This document shows, one piece after another, positions 24,585 to 33,545 of a stretch of 64,000 nucleotides of DNA (positions within the stretch are counted from its first letter, which is position 1; the number at the start of each line of letters is the position of its first letter). Source of the DNA: Chloroflexota bacterium. Its GTDB lineage: Bacteria > Chloroflexota > Anaerolineae > Anaerolineales > Villigracilaceae. The translations under genes were made by a program, and so were the position numbers. Under the pieces are notes generated by a model, which did not search any database, was not told the DNA's origin, and worked only from the letters and a program-made list of their open reading frames with translations. Location of the stretch: contig JAIOOU010000007.1 in assembly GCA_021414245.1 (NCBI GenBank), forward strand, positions 310,001-374,000, read 5' to 3'.

Positions 24585-26270
24585 ATGCAGGAAGACGCAT
24601 CCTCTCCCGCACAAAATCATTCACCCTATGCCGGCCGCTGGGTAGCCTGCGTCCGCGGGCGGATCGTGGCACAAGGCGGTACACCGGAGCAGGCCATGCG
24701 TGCTTCCCAGCACAGTCGATATAAGGAAAAACCAGAGATCATCTTCATGCCAGCCTCTTTTTTGCTCCCCCCCATTGTTCAAAAGATCATGGATGTTCTG
24801 CCTCCCGATCAGGAAATCCACCTGGTGGGCGGGGCGGTGCGCGACTTGTTGCTGTCCCGGCTCTCCCCGGACCTGGATTTTGCCGTCCCGTCGAACGGCA
24901 TTGTCCTCGCTCGAAAAGTTGCCAACGCCCTCAACGCGGATTTTGTACCACTCGATACGGAGCGCGATACCGGGCGTGTAATATGTACAGATGATGCCGG
25001 TTCGCGTATTTTTCTTGATTTTGCGGTTTACCGCGGCATGGGAGAGGGTCGTGGCCTGGAAGAGGATTTGCGAGCTAGGGATTTCAGCATCAATGCCATT
25101 GCCTACAACCTGCGCGATGATACGATCTTTGACCCGTTGGAGGGCGGAAATGACCTCCGTACAAAAGTAATACGGGCCAGTTCGCCAACTTCCTTATCCG
25201 ATGATCCTGTCCGGATCCTGCGGGCGGTCCGCCTGGCTGCGGCCCTTGGATTCAAAATAGAAAAAGATACCCGTGAGTTGATGAAGCAGGCTGTGGGTCG
25301 ATTGGAAACGATTTCCCCGGAACGGCTCCGCGACGAAGTCTTTAAGATCCTGAATGGACCCAAGCCTGATACAGCCATCCGGGCTCTGGAAATGCTCGGC
25401 GTGCTTCCCCATCTCATGCCTGAATTGACTGCAATGAAGGGTGTACAGCAATCCGAACCGCACATGTACGAAGTGTGGACGCATTCCCTTGCCGTTCTGG
25501 ACTATCTTGATCAAGTCCTCTCCGCCCTGCGGGTTGGCTATGATGCCGAGAAAACCAATGACATGTTTACCGGGCTGCTCACCTTGGGACTCGGACGGTA
25601 TCGGGAGCAAATTGCAAATCATTTTACCCAAACCCTCAATATTGATCGCCCGATGCGTTCCCTGCTTTTTTTCGCGGCTCTGTATCACGACGTCAGCAAG
25701 CCGGAAACGCGGACAGTTGAGGAATCAGGACGAATCCGTTTCTTTGACCATGAGGTCAGGGGTGCTGAAGTCGCCGTGGACCGTGCGCGCGCCTTCAACC
25801 TTAGTAATGATGAAGTCGACAGGTTGCGCATTATCATTCGCAACCACATGCGCTTTCATTTTTTTGCAAACCGGTTGGAGAATGAAAAACAAACCCCTTC
25901 GCGGAAAGCCATCTACCGGTTCTTTCGGGACGTTGGGGAGGCGGGCGTGGATCTGGTCTTGCTCGCCCTGGCCGATGTGCGTGCCACGCGTGTTCATGCC
26001 TTAAGTATGGATACATGGAAAACCTATCTTGACGTGGCCCGTATCCTGCTTGAGAATTATTGGGAAAGGCCGGAGGAGGTTGTTGCACCGCCCCGTTTGT
26101 TGGACGGCAATGATTTAATGAACGAACTCGGCCTTCAACCCGGTCCCGACGTGGGCCGGCTACTGGAAAGTATCCGGGAGAATCAAGCTGCGGGAAAGAT
26201 CGAAACAAGGGAACAGGCTCTGCATTTTGCACGCGTGGAATTAAAGAAAGGCATGCCGGGTGACCCATGA
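24585..26270 (+). CDS. CCA-adding/poly(A) polymerase-type nucleotidyltransferase with N-terminal DUF5678-like segment and HD domain
   Basis: A 561-residue protein. The catalytic head is class II nucleotidyltransferase: LVGGAVRDLLL, then the two carboxylates in DLDFAV, and EEDLRARDFSINAIAYNL. A C-terminal HD hydrolase domain has ALYHDVSKPET and a later IRNHMRFHF. Such proteins add or repair the CCA end of tRNA, with the HD part often a phosphatase or phosphodiesterase. In front of the head are about 45 residues reading YAGRWVACVRGRIVAQGG and EKPEIIFMP, the pattern of DUF5678, which is normally a small separate protein. Start ATG at 24585 is preferred to TTG at 24570. The choice between CCA and poly(A) activity cannot be made by eye. 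Confidence 0.85.
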   Translation: MQEDASSPAQNHSPYAGRWVACVRGRIVAQGGTPEQAMRASQHSRYKEKPEIIFMPASFLLPPIVQKIMDVLPPDQEIHLVGGAVRDLLLSRLSPDLDFAVPSNGIVLARKVANALNADFVPLDTERDTGRVICTDDAGSRIFLDFAVYRGMGEGRGLEEDLRARDFSINAIAYNLRDDTIFDPLEGGNDLRTKVIRASSPTSLSDDPVRILRAVRLAAALGFKIEKDTRELMKQAVGRLETISPERLRDEVFKILNGPKPDTAIRALEMLGVLPHLMPELTAMKGVQQSEPHMYEVWTHSLAVLDYLDQVLSALRVGYDAEKTNDMFTGLLTLGLGRYREQIANHFTQTLNIDRPMRSLLFFAALYHDVSKPETRTVEESGRIRFFDHEVRGAEVAVDRARAFNLSNDEVDRLRIIIRNHMRFHFFANRLENEKQTPSRKAIYRFFRDVGEAGVDLVLLALADVRATRVHALSMDTWKTYLDVARILLENYWERPEEVVAPPRLLDGNDLMNELGLQPGPDVGRLLESIRENQAAGKIETREQALHFARVELKKGMPGDP

Positions 26271-26803
26271 ACACTGTATTTTTTGACCTGGAATCCCAAA
26301 ACCTGTTTGAGGATGTCGGGGGCCGGGAGCATATCGATAAATTACGGGTGGCCTGCGGCGTCACCTGGTCTACTCAAAAAAAGGATTTTTCCATCTATTG
26401 GGAACGGGATGTCCCTGCTCTGATCGATGAATTAAGATCGGCGACAAAGGTTGTTGGATTTAATTTGCGGGGATTTGACTACCTGGTACTTCAGCCGTAT
26501 GCACCGGAGGTGCGTTTCGCATCCATCCCGACCCTCGACCTGCTCTTCGATCTGCAGAAGATTCTTGGCTTTCGGGTCAGTCTGGACAGTATCGCGAGCG
26601 CGAGTCTCGGGGCCTCCAAAACTGCAGACGGAGTACAATCCGTCCAATGGTTCCGCTCCGGCGAGCTTGAAAGGGTGGCTGAATATTGCAAAGCCGATGT
26701 CGAGATCACCCGGCGGGTGTTTGAATTTGGCCGGGACAATGGACATATTTTCTATAAATCCCGGTTGGGCAGTAAATTAAAGGTGGAAGTAAAGTGGAAG
26801 TGA
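26267..26803 (+). CDS. RNase H-like (DEDD) 3'-5' exonuclease family protein
   Basis: A 178-residue protein with the ordered acidic motifs of the DnaQ/YprB-type fold: FFDLESQ (Exo I), KVVGFNLRGFDYLVL (Exo II), TLDLLFDLQKILG, and YCKADVEITRRVFEF (Exo III). The substrate (RNA or DNA) is unknown. Its ATG overlaps the nucleotidyltransferase stop by four bases, so it is translationally coupled to it. A role in RNA 3'-end trimming is possible but is an inference. Confidence 0.75.
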   Translation: MNTVFFDLESQNLFEDVGGREHIDKLRVACGVTWSTQKKDFSIYWERDVPALIDELRSATKVVGFNLRGFDYLVLQPYAPEVRFASIPTLDLLFDLQKILGFRVSLDSIASASLGASKTADGVQSVQWFRSGELERVAEYCKADVEITRRVFEFGRDNGHIFYKSRLGSKLKVEVKWK

Positions 26804-26820
26804 GACTTTGGAACTGAATT

Positions 26821-27600
26821 ATGAAGGCTGATATGAGTGATATTGCAATCAATGGGATAAATCTGGCATACACCCGCCGTGGAACAGGGACTCCGCTTTT
26901 GCTGATCCACGGTTTTCCGCTCGACTCAAGCTCCTGGGATGAAGTGATTCCCTTTATGGAGGATCAGTTTGATCTGGTTATCCCGGATTTGCGCGGATTT
27001 GGCCGATCCACGACCATAAAATCCCCTTATACGATTTCAGACATGGCAGATGACCTTGCCGGCCTGTTGGACCATTTGGGCATCGAAAAAACAAACCTGG
27101 CCGGGCACTCCATGGGAGGATATGTGGCCCTGGCTTTTGCCAAAAAATATTCCCATCGGGTGGATGGCCTGGCGTTGGTCTCGTCCCAGGCCGCAGCGGA
27201 TCCTGCTGATCGCAAGGAGGGTCGTTATAAAACCGCGGCAGAAGTGGCTGAGAAAGGTGTGAGCGTGGTCGTTGAATCCATGACTCCGAAGTTGTCCGCG
27301 AATACACGGGTACAGTCCATTGTGCGGGAAGTGATTTCAAGACAAAGTGTGGATGGAGTCGTGGGTGCTTTGAAGGCCATGGCCGAGCGTGAAGATACAA
27401 GCTCAATCCTGCCGTCTGGTACGTTTCGGGTGGTGCTGATTCACGGCGATGCGGACGTATTAATCCCGGCTGATCGTTCGAGGGAAATCAAAGCGGCCTC
27501 CCCTTCGGCAACCCTGGTGGAGTTGAAAAACGCCGGTCATATGCCGATGATGGAGTTTTTCAGGGAAACTGCTGAAATCCTGGGCATGATGGCTGGTTAA
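26821..27600 (+). CDS. Alpha/beta hydrolase
   Basis: A 259-residue hydrolase with the oxyanion HGFPLDSSSW, DLRGFGRST, the nucleophile elbow AGHSMGGYVALAFA (Ser), a late VVLIHGDADVLIP (Asp) and LKNAGHMPMME (His). The catalytic triad is complete. The substrate is unknown; the fold includes esterases, C-C hydrolases and peroxidases. It starts 17 bases after the exonuclease and ends the operon at a strong terminator. Confidence 0.85.
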   Translation: MKADMSDIAINGINLAYTRRGTGTPLLLIHGFPLDSSSWDEVIPFMEDQFDLVIPDLRGFGRSTTIKSPYTISDMADDLAGLLDHLGIEKTNLAGHSMGGYVALAFAKKYSHRVDGLALVSSQAAADPADRKEGRYKTAAEVAEKGVSVVVESMTPKLSANTRVQSIVREVISRQSVDGVVGALKAMAEREDTSSILPSGTFRVVLIHGDADVLIPADRSREIKAASPSATLVELKNAGHMPMMEFFRETAEILGMMAG

Positions 27601-27614
27601 TCAGTAGCTGGATT

Positions 27615-27660
27615 AACAAACGACCCCGCCATTCAAAATGGCGGGGTCGTTTGTTGTTTT
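27615..27660. terminator. Very strong bidirectional intrinsic terminator
   Basis: A perfect 19-bp stem, 27615-27633 paired with 27637-27655, around a three-base loop. It lies between convergent genes ending at 27600 and 27675. Confidence 0.92.
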
Positions 27661-27674
27661 ATGAAGCTTCCAGA

Positions 27675-28103
27675 TTAAGAAGGGTGAATGGTGGAGGTTA
27701 ACGGACCGGTCTGTTTTAAGTTCAGGCTGTCCAAAGCTCCTGTATTTCGCCTTACCATCTTCCGGATATGTGCAACCAGAACACCGCTTGGCACAGGTTT
27801 CACCAGGAAATCGTCTGCTCCCGCATCCAGGACACTGGCGACCATGCGCGGGTCATTGATGGCCGAAAGGATTAGGATGGGCACATTGCTGAATTTGCGG
27901 ATTGCCTTGCAAACCTGCCATCCATCCACGTCGGGCATCATCAGGTCAAGAAGGACAACACCGGGATTTTTTGTCTTTGCGGCGTTAATTCCATCCGCGC
28001 CCGTATTGGCTGTGATCACATCAAAACCGTGAGTTTTAAGCAACATGCTCATTAACTCTGTGATTGCAACATCATCATCGATTACTAAAATTGTTGTTGG
28101 CAT
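27675..28103 (-). CDS. Single-domain response regulator
   Basis: A 142-residue CheY-like receiver: ILVIDDDVAITELM (acidic pocket), phosphoacceptor Asp in VVLLDLMMPDVDGW, ILILSAINDP (switch Thr/Ser position) and FLVKPVPSGVLVAHIRK (conserved Lys). No DNA-binding or enzymatic output domain follows; about 20 residues end the protein. The ATG at 28103 is chosen, since the upstream in-frame codon is TTG with no support. No histidine kinase lies beside it. Confidence 0.9.
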   Translation of the reverse strand: MPTTILVIDDDVAITELMSMLLKTHGFDVITANTGADGINAAKTKNPGVVLLDLMMPDVDGWQVCKAIRKFSNVPILILSAINDPRMVASVLDAGADDFLVKPVPSGVLVAHIRKMVRRNTGALDSLNLKQTGPLTSTIHPS

Positions 28104-28242
28104 AGTTTTTTCCGTAGCCAGATTATCTCTTATAAGTGCCTGGTTTGGACTTTGCAATGAGTTTACAGAATTGAAGGCCTCCAAACAGGGTTTTTCTATG
28201 TATTTTACGGATTGATATCTGAATATCTGATGATTTTTGTCA

Positions 28243-28251
28243 TGTTATAAT
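28243..28251 (+). promoter_or_regulatory. Extended -10 promoter of ppdK
   Basis: TGTTATAAT gives a perfect extended -10 element. The AT-rich 60-base leader ends in TAGGAGG before the ATG at 28316. Confidence 0.7.
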
Positions 28252-28315
28252 GCTGACTATTCTTGGTAAAATATTTCACAATCAAAATAAATTCTAATTC
28301 TTGTAGGAGGCTACA

Positions 28316-31150
28316 ATGACGAAGTGGGTTTATCTGTATAATGAAGTGAAGGAAGCCGAGAAAGTTGCTGGTGGCTCATGGGATGCGGTTAAAGCTCTTG
28401 TGGGAGGAAAAGGTTCGGGATTGCTGGATATGACACGCGCGGGTGTGCCGGTTCCACCCTTTTTCACGGTAACGACAGAAGCATGTAACGCATATCAAAA
28501 GCTGGGGAAATTTCCCGCAGGTTTGTGGGAGCAGGAATTGAAGGCCTTAAAACAGGTTGAAAATAAGACAGGCAAGAAATTTGGTGATCCAAAGAATCCA
28601 TTACTGGTTTCCTGTCGCTCCGGCGCGAAGTTTTCCATGCCGGGGATGATGGATACCGTGTTGAACCTGGGATTAACCGATCTCACCGCCGCCGGCATGG
28701 TCAAATTGACCGGCAATGCCAGGTTCGTGTACGACTCCTATCGGCGCCTGGTGGAGATGTTTGGCACAGTGGTATTGGGTATTCCGGACGAATCCTTCGA
28801 ACAACCTCTGCATGAGTACAAGCATAAAAAAGGTTATAAACTCGATACCGAAATGAACGCTGAAGACTGGATGCAAATGGCCGAAGCCTTCAAGGCTGTG
28901 ATTCGCAAGGAAAAGGGATTTGACTTCCCGCAGGATCCGTACAAGCAGTTGCAACTGGCCACCGAAGCAGTTTTCAAATCCTGGAATGGCAAACGCGCCA
29001 TAGACTACCGGAATGCCACCGGGATTTCCCATAATCTCGGAACCGCGGTCAACATTCAAACGATGGCTTTTGGCAACATGGGGGATGACTCCGCCACCGG
29101 TGTGGCCTTTACGCGCAACCCATCCACGGGCGACAAAAAGATGATGGGTGATTTCCTGTTCAATGCCCAGGGCGAGGATGTGGTGGCCGGCATCCGCAAT
29201 ACCCATCCGGTTGAATCATTAAAAGAACGCATGCCCAAGGCATACGATGAATTTATGAAGATCGCTGCCCGCCTTGAAAAACATTACAAGGATATGCAGG
29301 ATGTTGAATTCACGATCGAGCGCGGAAAACTGTGGATGTTGCAGACCCGCACCGGCAAGCGTACTGCCCAGGCTGCCGTCAAGCTTGCCGTGGACATGGC
29401 AAAGGAAGGGTTGATCACCAAGGACGAGGCTGTTGAACGGGTCACTCCTGAAAATGTGGATACGCTCCTTCACCCGCAGTTTGATAATGAAGCCAAGAAA
29501 AATGCGGAGCGGTCCGGCAAATTGATCGCCAGGGGGGTTAACGCTTCGCCCGGTGCTGCAGTAGGTCAGGTTTATTTTGATGCGGATACCGCTGAAAAAA
29601 TGGCCAAAGAACAGAAACAAGACACCATCATGGTGCGTCCATTCACCAAACCGGACGATGTGCATGGCATGATCGCTTCGAAGGGTGTATTAACCAGTGA
29701 AGGCGGTGCAACCTCTCATGCGGCCGTGGTGGCCCGGCAGTTCGGAATTCCCTGCGTGGTTGGTGCTTCCGCGATCAAGATCGATCTCGACAAGCGCCTG
29801 ATGAATGTCGGCGAAATTGTTATCAAGGAAGGCGAATGGATCTCGGTGGATGGAACGACGGGCAATATTTTTGCCGGCAAGATTCCTGTGACCATTCCTT
29901 CGATCGAGGAGCAGGTTGATTTGTTGACTTTGCTCACCTGGGCCGATGAAATTTGTTCGCGAAAAAACATTCGTTCCGCACCCAAGGGCTGGCCGACTCG
30001 CGGTTTACAAGTCTGGGCCAATGCGGATTATCCGAAGGATGCGCGGCGCGCCCGCTCCTATGGGGCGGTGGGTATCGGCCTTTGCCGGACCGAGCATATG
30101 TTCTTTGAACCCGAGCGCCTGCCCGTCGTTCAGGATATGATCCTTGCGGATTCCTCCGCTGGGCGAACGGCAGCTTTAGATAAATTACTTCCTCATCAGC
30201 GCAAGGATTTTGACGGACTCTTTGAAGCAATGGACGGATTCCCGGTGATCATTCGCCTGATCGACCCGCCTTTGCATGAGTTTATGCCGGATGAAGAAAA
30301 ACTTCTTGAAGAGGTTGTCACCATGCGCGTCAAAGGCGAGACGGCAGGGTTGAAGGCCAAAGAGGACCTGCTCGAGTCTGTCAAGGGAATGCACGAATCG
30401 AATCCCATGATGGGCCTGCGTGGTGTCCGATTGAGCATCGTCATGCCGGAGATCGTCGAGATGCAGGTCCGCGCCATTTTTGAAGCTGCCGCGGACTGTA
30501 CCCTGCGTGGAATCGTCGTGAAGCCGGAGGTCATGATCCCGCTTACCGGGACGGTCAAGGAACTGGACTGGATCCAGCCCCGTCTGGAGAGGATCGCCGC
30601 GGCAGTAATGAAGGAAAAGAAGATCCAATTTGAATATAAATTTGGATCCATGATCGAAATTCCGCGCGCGGCTGTCACGGCAGCGGATGTGGCCCGGGAC
30701 GCCCAGTTCTTCTCCTTTGGAACGAACGACCTGACCCAGATGACTTACGGTTATTCCCGCGATGATGCCGAAAGAAACTTCCTGATTACCTATCAGGAAC
30801 AGGGTATTCTTTTGAAGAATCCCTTCCAGACGATCGACCGCCATGGCGTGGGGACGCTGATGCAGTGGGCGATTGCTGAAGGCCGCAAGACCCGTCCTGA
30901 CCTTGAAGTGGGGATTTGCGGAGAGCACGGCGGCGACCCGGATTCGATCGAATGGTGCCATATGATCGGCAACAACTACGTATCATGCTCGCCGTTCCGC
31001 GTGCCGATTGCGCGTCTGGCTGCTGCTCATGCCGCTTTGAAGCATCGTCCGGCGGCCGTAAAGAAGCCGGCTTCCCCGAAAGCGAAGGGTATCAGGGTGA
31101 AGGCGAAAATCTCAAAAGCCAAACCCGCCAAACGAAAATCCAGGAAATAG
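28316..31150 (+). CDS. ppdK: Pyruvate, phosphate dikinase with a basic C-terminal tail
   Basis: Interconverts pyruvate, ATP and phosphate with PEP, AMP and pyrophosphate. The 944-residue product has the N-terminal ATP-grasp domain (FFTVTTEACN, FSMPGMMDTVLNLGL, GVAFTRNPSTG, LQTRTGKRTAQAA), the phosphohistidine domain with GGATSHAAVVARQFG (His near 468) and the PEP/pyruvate barrel (GLCRTEHMFF, GTNDLTQMTYGYSRDD, GICGEHGGDP with Cys near 868). After the normal end (ARLAAAHAAL) come about 35 extra residues rich in Lys and Pro, echoing the L21 tail. It has its own promoter and terminator. Confidence 0.96.
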   Translation: MTKWVYLYNEVKEAEKVAGGSWDAVKALVGGKGSGLLDMTRAGVPVPPFFTVTTEACNAYQKLGKFPAGLWEQELKALKQVENKTGKKFGDPKNPLLVSCRSGAKFSMPGMMDTVLNLGLTDLTAAGMVKLTGNARFVYDSYRRLVEMFGTVVLGIPDESFEQPLHEYKHKKGYKLDTEMNAEDWMQMAEAFKAVIRKEKGFDFPQDPYKQLQLATEAVFKSWNGKRAIDYRNATGISHNLGTAVNIQTMAFGNMGDDSATGVAFTRNPSTGDKKMMGDFLFNAQGEDVVAGIRNTHPVESLKERMPKAYDEFMKIAARLEKHYKDMQDVEFTIERGKLWMLQTRTGKRTAQAAVKLAVDMAKEGLITKDEAVERVTPENVDTLLHPQFDNEAKKNAERSGKLIARGVNASPGAAVGQVYFDADTAEKMAKEQKQDTIMVRPFTKPDDVHGMIASKGVLTSEGGATSHAAVVARQFGIPCVVGASAIKIDLDKRLMNVGEIVIKEGEWISVDGTTGNIFAGKIPVTIPSIEEQVDLLTLLTWADEICSRKNIRSAPKGWPTRGLQVWANADYPKDARRARSYGAVGIGLCRTEHMFFEPERLPVVQDMILADSSAGRTAALDKLLPHQRKDFDGLFEAMDGFPVIIRLIDPPLHEFMPDEEKLLEEVVTMRVKGETAGLKAKEDLLESVKGMHESNPMMGLRGVRLSIVMPEIVEMQVRAIFEAAADCTLRGIVVKPEVMIPLTGTVKELDWIQPRLERIAAAVMKEKKIQFEYKFGSMIEIPRAAVTAADVARDAQFFSFGTNDLTQMTYGYSRDDAERNFLITYQEQGILLKNPFQTIDRHGVGTLMQWAIAEGRKTRPDLEVGICGEHGGDPDSIEWCHMIGNNYVSCSPFRVPIARLAAAHAALKHRPAAVKKPASPKAKGIRVKAKISKAKPAKRKSRK

Positions 31151-31188
31151 AAAAAAAGTCCCCGCTTGATCGGCGGGGACTTTTTTTT
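31151..31188 (+). terminator. Intrinsic terminator after ppdK
   Basis: Stem AAAAAAAGTCCCCGC / GCGGGGACTTTTTTT starting right at the ppdK stop codon. Confidence 0.92.
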
Positions 31189-31250
31189 CATAAGAGCGCT
31201 TGCTTTTCGCCATACAAAGGTGATAATCTTGTTGTGAGGAGATTCGCATC

Positions 31251-32333
31251 ATGAAAATTAATCGCCGGTTGATTTCATTTTTTACAATATTGTTCATCAT
31301 CCTGGCATGTAATCTGCCAGGTCCCGGATCCGCTGTGCCAGTTCAGGCACCTCAACCGTTGGTGGCCACGCCGGAGGCATTCACTGCGGCCGAGCCTACT
31401 CAGCTGCCGCCAGAAATTCCAACCGTGGCCCATATTCTTTTTCCTGCCTCTGCTGCAAGTTCAAAATTATTTTATGATGTTGAGTCCTCCCTGACGGCGC
31501 CGGAAAAACGGGCTCCTTATGGCGATTCCTATGATATCAACCGCCTTGAACGCCCGTTCATGCAGGATATGACCTATGTGCCCGACCTTGATGTGGAAAC
31601 CTTCAGTATCAACAAGGATGGCGACTGGTATTATGTGTCCATCCGACTGATCGGGAGCGACCCCAACAATTCCCTGGGCATTAATTATGGAGTGGAGTTG
31701 GATAAAAACCTGGATGGATTTGGCGACTATATCATCCTGGCCAGGCCCCCCTATACATCTGAATGGAGTGCGGAGTATGTACGTGTGTATGCCGACACCA
31801 ATCATGATACGAGCGGGCTTTCCCCTGATCGATCGGATGCGCCAATCAAAACCAATGGCTATGACGCGCTGATCTTTGACGGCGGGCATGGGGTTGCGGA
31901 TGACCCCGATCTGGCCTGGGTACGCATTAATGCCGGTGTCAATGCAACCGTTCAATTTGCCTTTAAAAGGAGCTGGGCCGGGAGCGTCTTTATGTTCGGC
32001 GTGCTGGCCGATGCCGGTCTAAAAGATGTATCCAGGCTGGATTACGTGGATCGGTTTACCGAGGCAGAAGCCGGTTCACCCATCAAAAATAAAAAGGTCT
32101 ATCCATTAAAAGCCTTGTATGCCATTGATAATACCTGCCGGGAGGCTCAGGGCTTTGACGCACAGGGTTATGAGCCGATGCTTTGCCCGAGGGAAATTCC
32201 TCCGACGGATGTTCCCAACTGCACCGACCCTATACAATATACCGATCAATCCAGCTGCGAGGCAGCCAGATGCAGATGGGCGCGGAATGGAAGTGTGGTT
32301 GTGGCAGTTGTTTACTTTTGCACTTATCCGTGA
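31251..32333 (+). CDS. Lipoprotein of unknown function with Cys-rich C-terminus
   Basis: A 360-residue exported protein with a signal peptide and lipobox IILAC (C20), a Pro/Ala-rich linker, and a beta-rich body (for example DGDWYYVSIRLIGSDPNNSLG, GVELDKNLDGFGDYIILA, Asp-rich calcium-like DTNHDTSGLSPDRSD). The last 50 residues have six cysteines. The body resembles extracellular carbohydrate-binding or sensor domains, without a firm match. GAGGAG precedes the ATG. Its terminator lies inside the convergent hemW gene. Confidence 0.65.
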   Translation: MKINRRLISFFTILFIILACNLPGPGSAVPVQAPQPLVATPEAFTAAEPTQLPPEIPTVAHILFPASAASSKLFYDVESSLTAPEKRAPYGDSYDINRLERPFMQDMTYVPDLDVETFSINKDGDWYYVSIRLIGSDPNNSLGINYGVELDKNLDGFGDYIILARPPYTSEWSAEYVRVYADTNHDTSGLSPDRSDAPIKTNGYDALIFDGGHGVADDPDLAWVRINAGVNATVQFAFKRSWAGSVFMFGVLADAGLKDVSRLDYVDRFTEAEAGSPIKNKKVYPLKALYAIDNTCREAQGFDAQGYEPMLCPREIPPTDVPNCTDPIQYTDQSSCEAARCRWARNGSVVVAVVYFCTYP

Positions 32334-33545
32334 TCATGGCAGAAATTGCATGAAGACCTGATTCCCCAATAGCCGCCCGCGTTTGGTGAGCCTGAAGACC
32401 TCTGAATTTTCAGAGGTCTTTTTTTCGACAAGGCCGTCACGGATTAATTGGTTCATTTCCTTTGGATAGATGTCCGAAATCCCGCTTCCAAATCTTGACC
32501 TGAAATCTGATTCGGCAACACCAGCCAGTACCAGCCTGAGGTTGTTCAGCATATATTCGGAAATATCATCCTGCCGCGTCTGTTTATGCTGGTTGACAGC
32601 TGCCGGGGAAAGAGGAAAATCAAGCTTCGAGTTTTGCCCGTTGTTGAGACGGTCAATATACGTCTTGATTCGCAAGGCATTGGAATACCGGTAGCCGCTG
32701 GCGTATCCATGAGCGCCTGCGCCGAAGGCCAAATAGGGAAGACTTCGCCAGTATTGAAGATTATGCCTGCATGAGAAGGAAGACAGGCGGTCCGTGCCCG
32801 ATTCTCCGTTTTCCAGGGCCCAGTTGGATATTTCATAATGGATGTACCCGTTATTTTTCAGAAATTCTTCTGCGTAGTCGTACATATCTGCAGCCAGATC
32901 CGGATCGGAGAGGGGCAGCAGACCCTTTGAGGACCATTTTCCAAAAGGCGTGCCATGTTCGAGGGTCAAAGCGTAGGCGGAGATGTGCTCGGGTTCCAAT
33001 TCAACAATGCGTTGCAATGTGGTTTGCCAGGTTCGAAGGCTCTGCTCTGGCAGGCCATAGATGAGGTCAAGGTTGAGGTTGCCGAAGCCTGCTTTTCGGG
33101 CGGTGGATACGGCTTCGATGACGGTGAAGAAATCATGCTCACGTTCCAGCATGCGCAGCTCTTCCATATTGGCGGATTGCACGCCAAAGCTGATGCGATT
33201 GATGCCTGCTTTGCGAATGGCGGTTAACTTTTCGGGGGAGACGGTGCCCGGATTGGCTTCGATGCTGACCTCCGCGTCGGCGGTCAATGTGAAGGCTGCC
33301 CGCAAAGCATCCATGAGGGAAGCAAATTGCGGTCCGGAAAGAAGCGAGGGAGTCCCGCCGCCGAAGAATACCGTGTGGATGTTGGTCTGTCCGGAGCGGC
33401 CCCCGATGAATTCAATCTCCCGAATCAAAGCATTGACGTATGCGGGAATCGAATCCTCCTGACCCGCGTAGGTATTGAAGTCGCAGTAGGCGCAGCGATG
33501 TTTGCAGAACGGGATGTGGATATAGATCGAAGTGTCAGTTTTCAT
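32334..33545 (-). CDS. hemW: HemW-like radical SAM protein (coproporphyrinogen oxidase-like)
   Basis: A 403-residue radical SAM protein starting SIYIHIPFCKHRCAYCDFN, with the CxxxCxxC iron-sulfur motif (C14, C18, C21), then VFFGGGTPSLLS, EANPGTVSPEKL, GVQSANMEELRMLERE, LIYGLPEQSLRTWQ and the HemW C-terminal winged-helix region. HemW proteins bind heme and act as chaperones; true HemN activity is unlikely. Its 3' coding end contains the terminator hairpin of the opposite gene. The ATG at 33545 overlaps the MFS gene by 11 bases. Confidence 0.9.
   Translation of the reverse strand: MKTDTSIYIHIPFCKHRCAYCDFNTYAGQEDSIPAYVNALIREIEFIGGRSGQTNIHTVFFGGGTPSLLSGPQFASLMDALRAAFTLTADAEVSIEANPGTVSPEKLTAIRKAGINRISFGVQSANMEELRMLEREHDFFTVIEAVSTARKAGFGNLNLDLIYGLPEQSLRTWQTTLQRIVELEPEHISAYALTLEHGTPFGKWSSKGLLPLSDPDLAADMYDYAEEFLKNNGYIHYEISNWALENGESGTDRLSSFSCRHNLQYWRSLPYLAFGAGAHGYASGYRYSNALRIKTYIDRLNNGQNSKLDFPLSPAAVNQHKQTRQDDISEYMLNNLRLVLAGVAESDFRSRFGSGISDIYPKEMNQLIRDGLVEKKTSENSEVFRLTKRGRLLGNQVFMQFLP
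32395..32425 (+). terminator. Plus-strand intrinsic terminator embedded in the hemW coding sequence
   Basis: A perfect 12-bp palindrome, AAGACCTCTGAA / TTCAGAGGTCTT, followed by seven T residues on the plus strand. It serves the lipoprotein gene ending at 32333. On the minus strand it is translated as part of hemW and has no T-run, so it should not stop hemW transcription. Confidence 0.85.
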
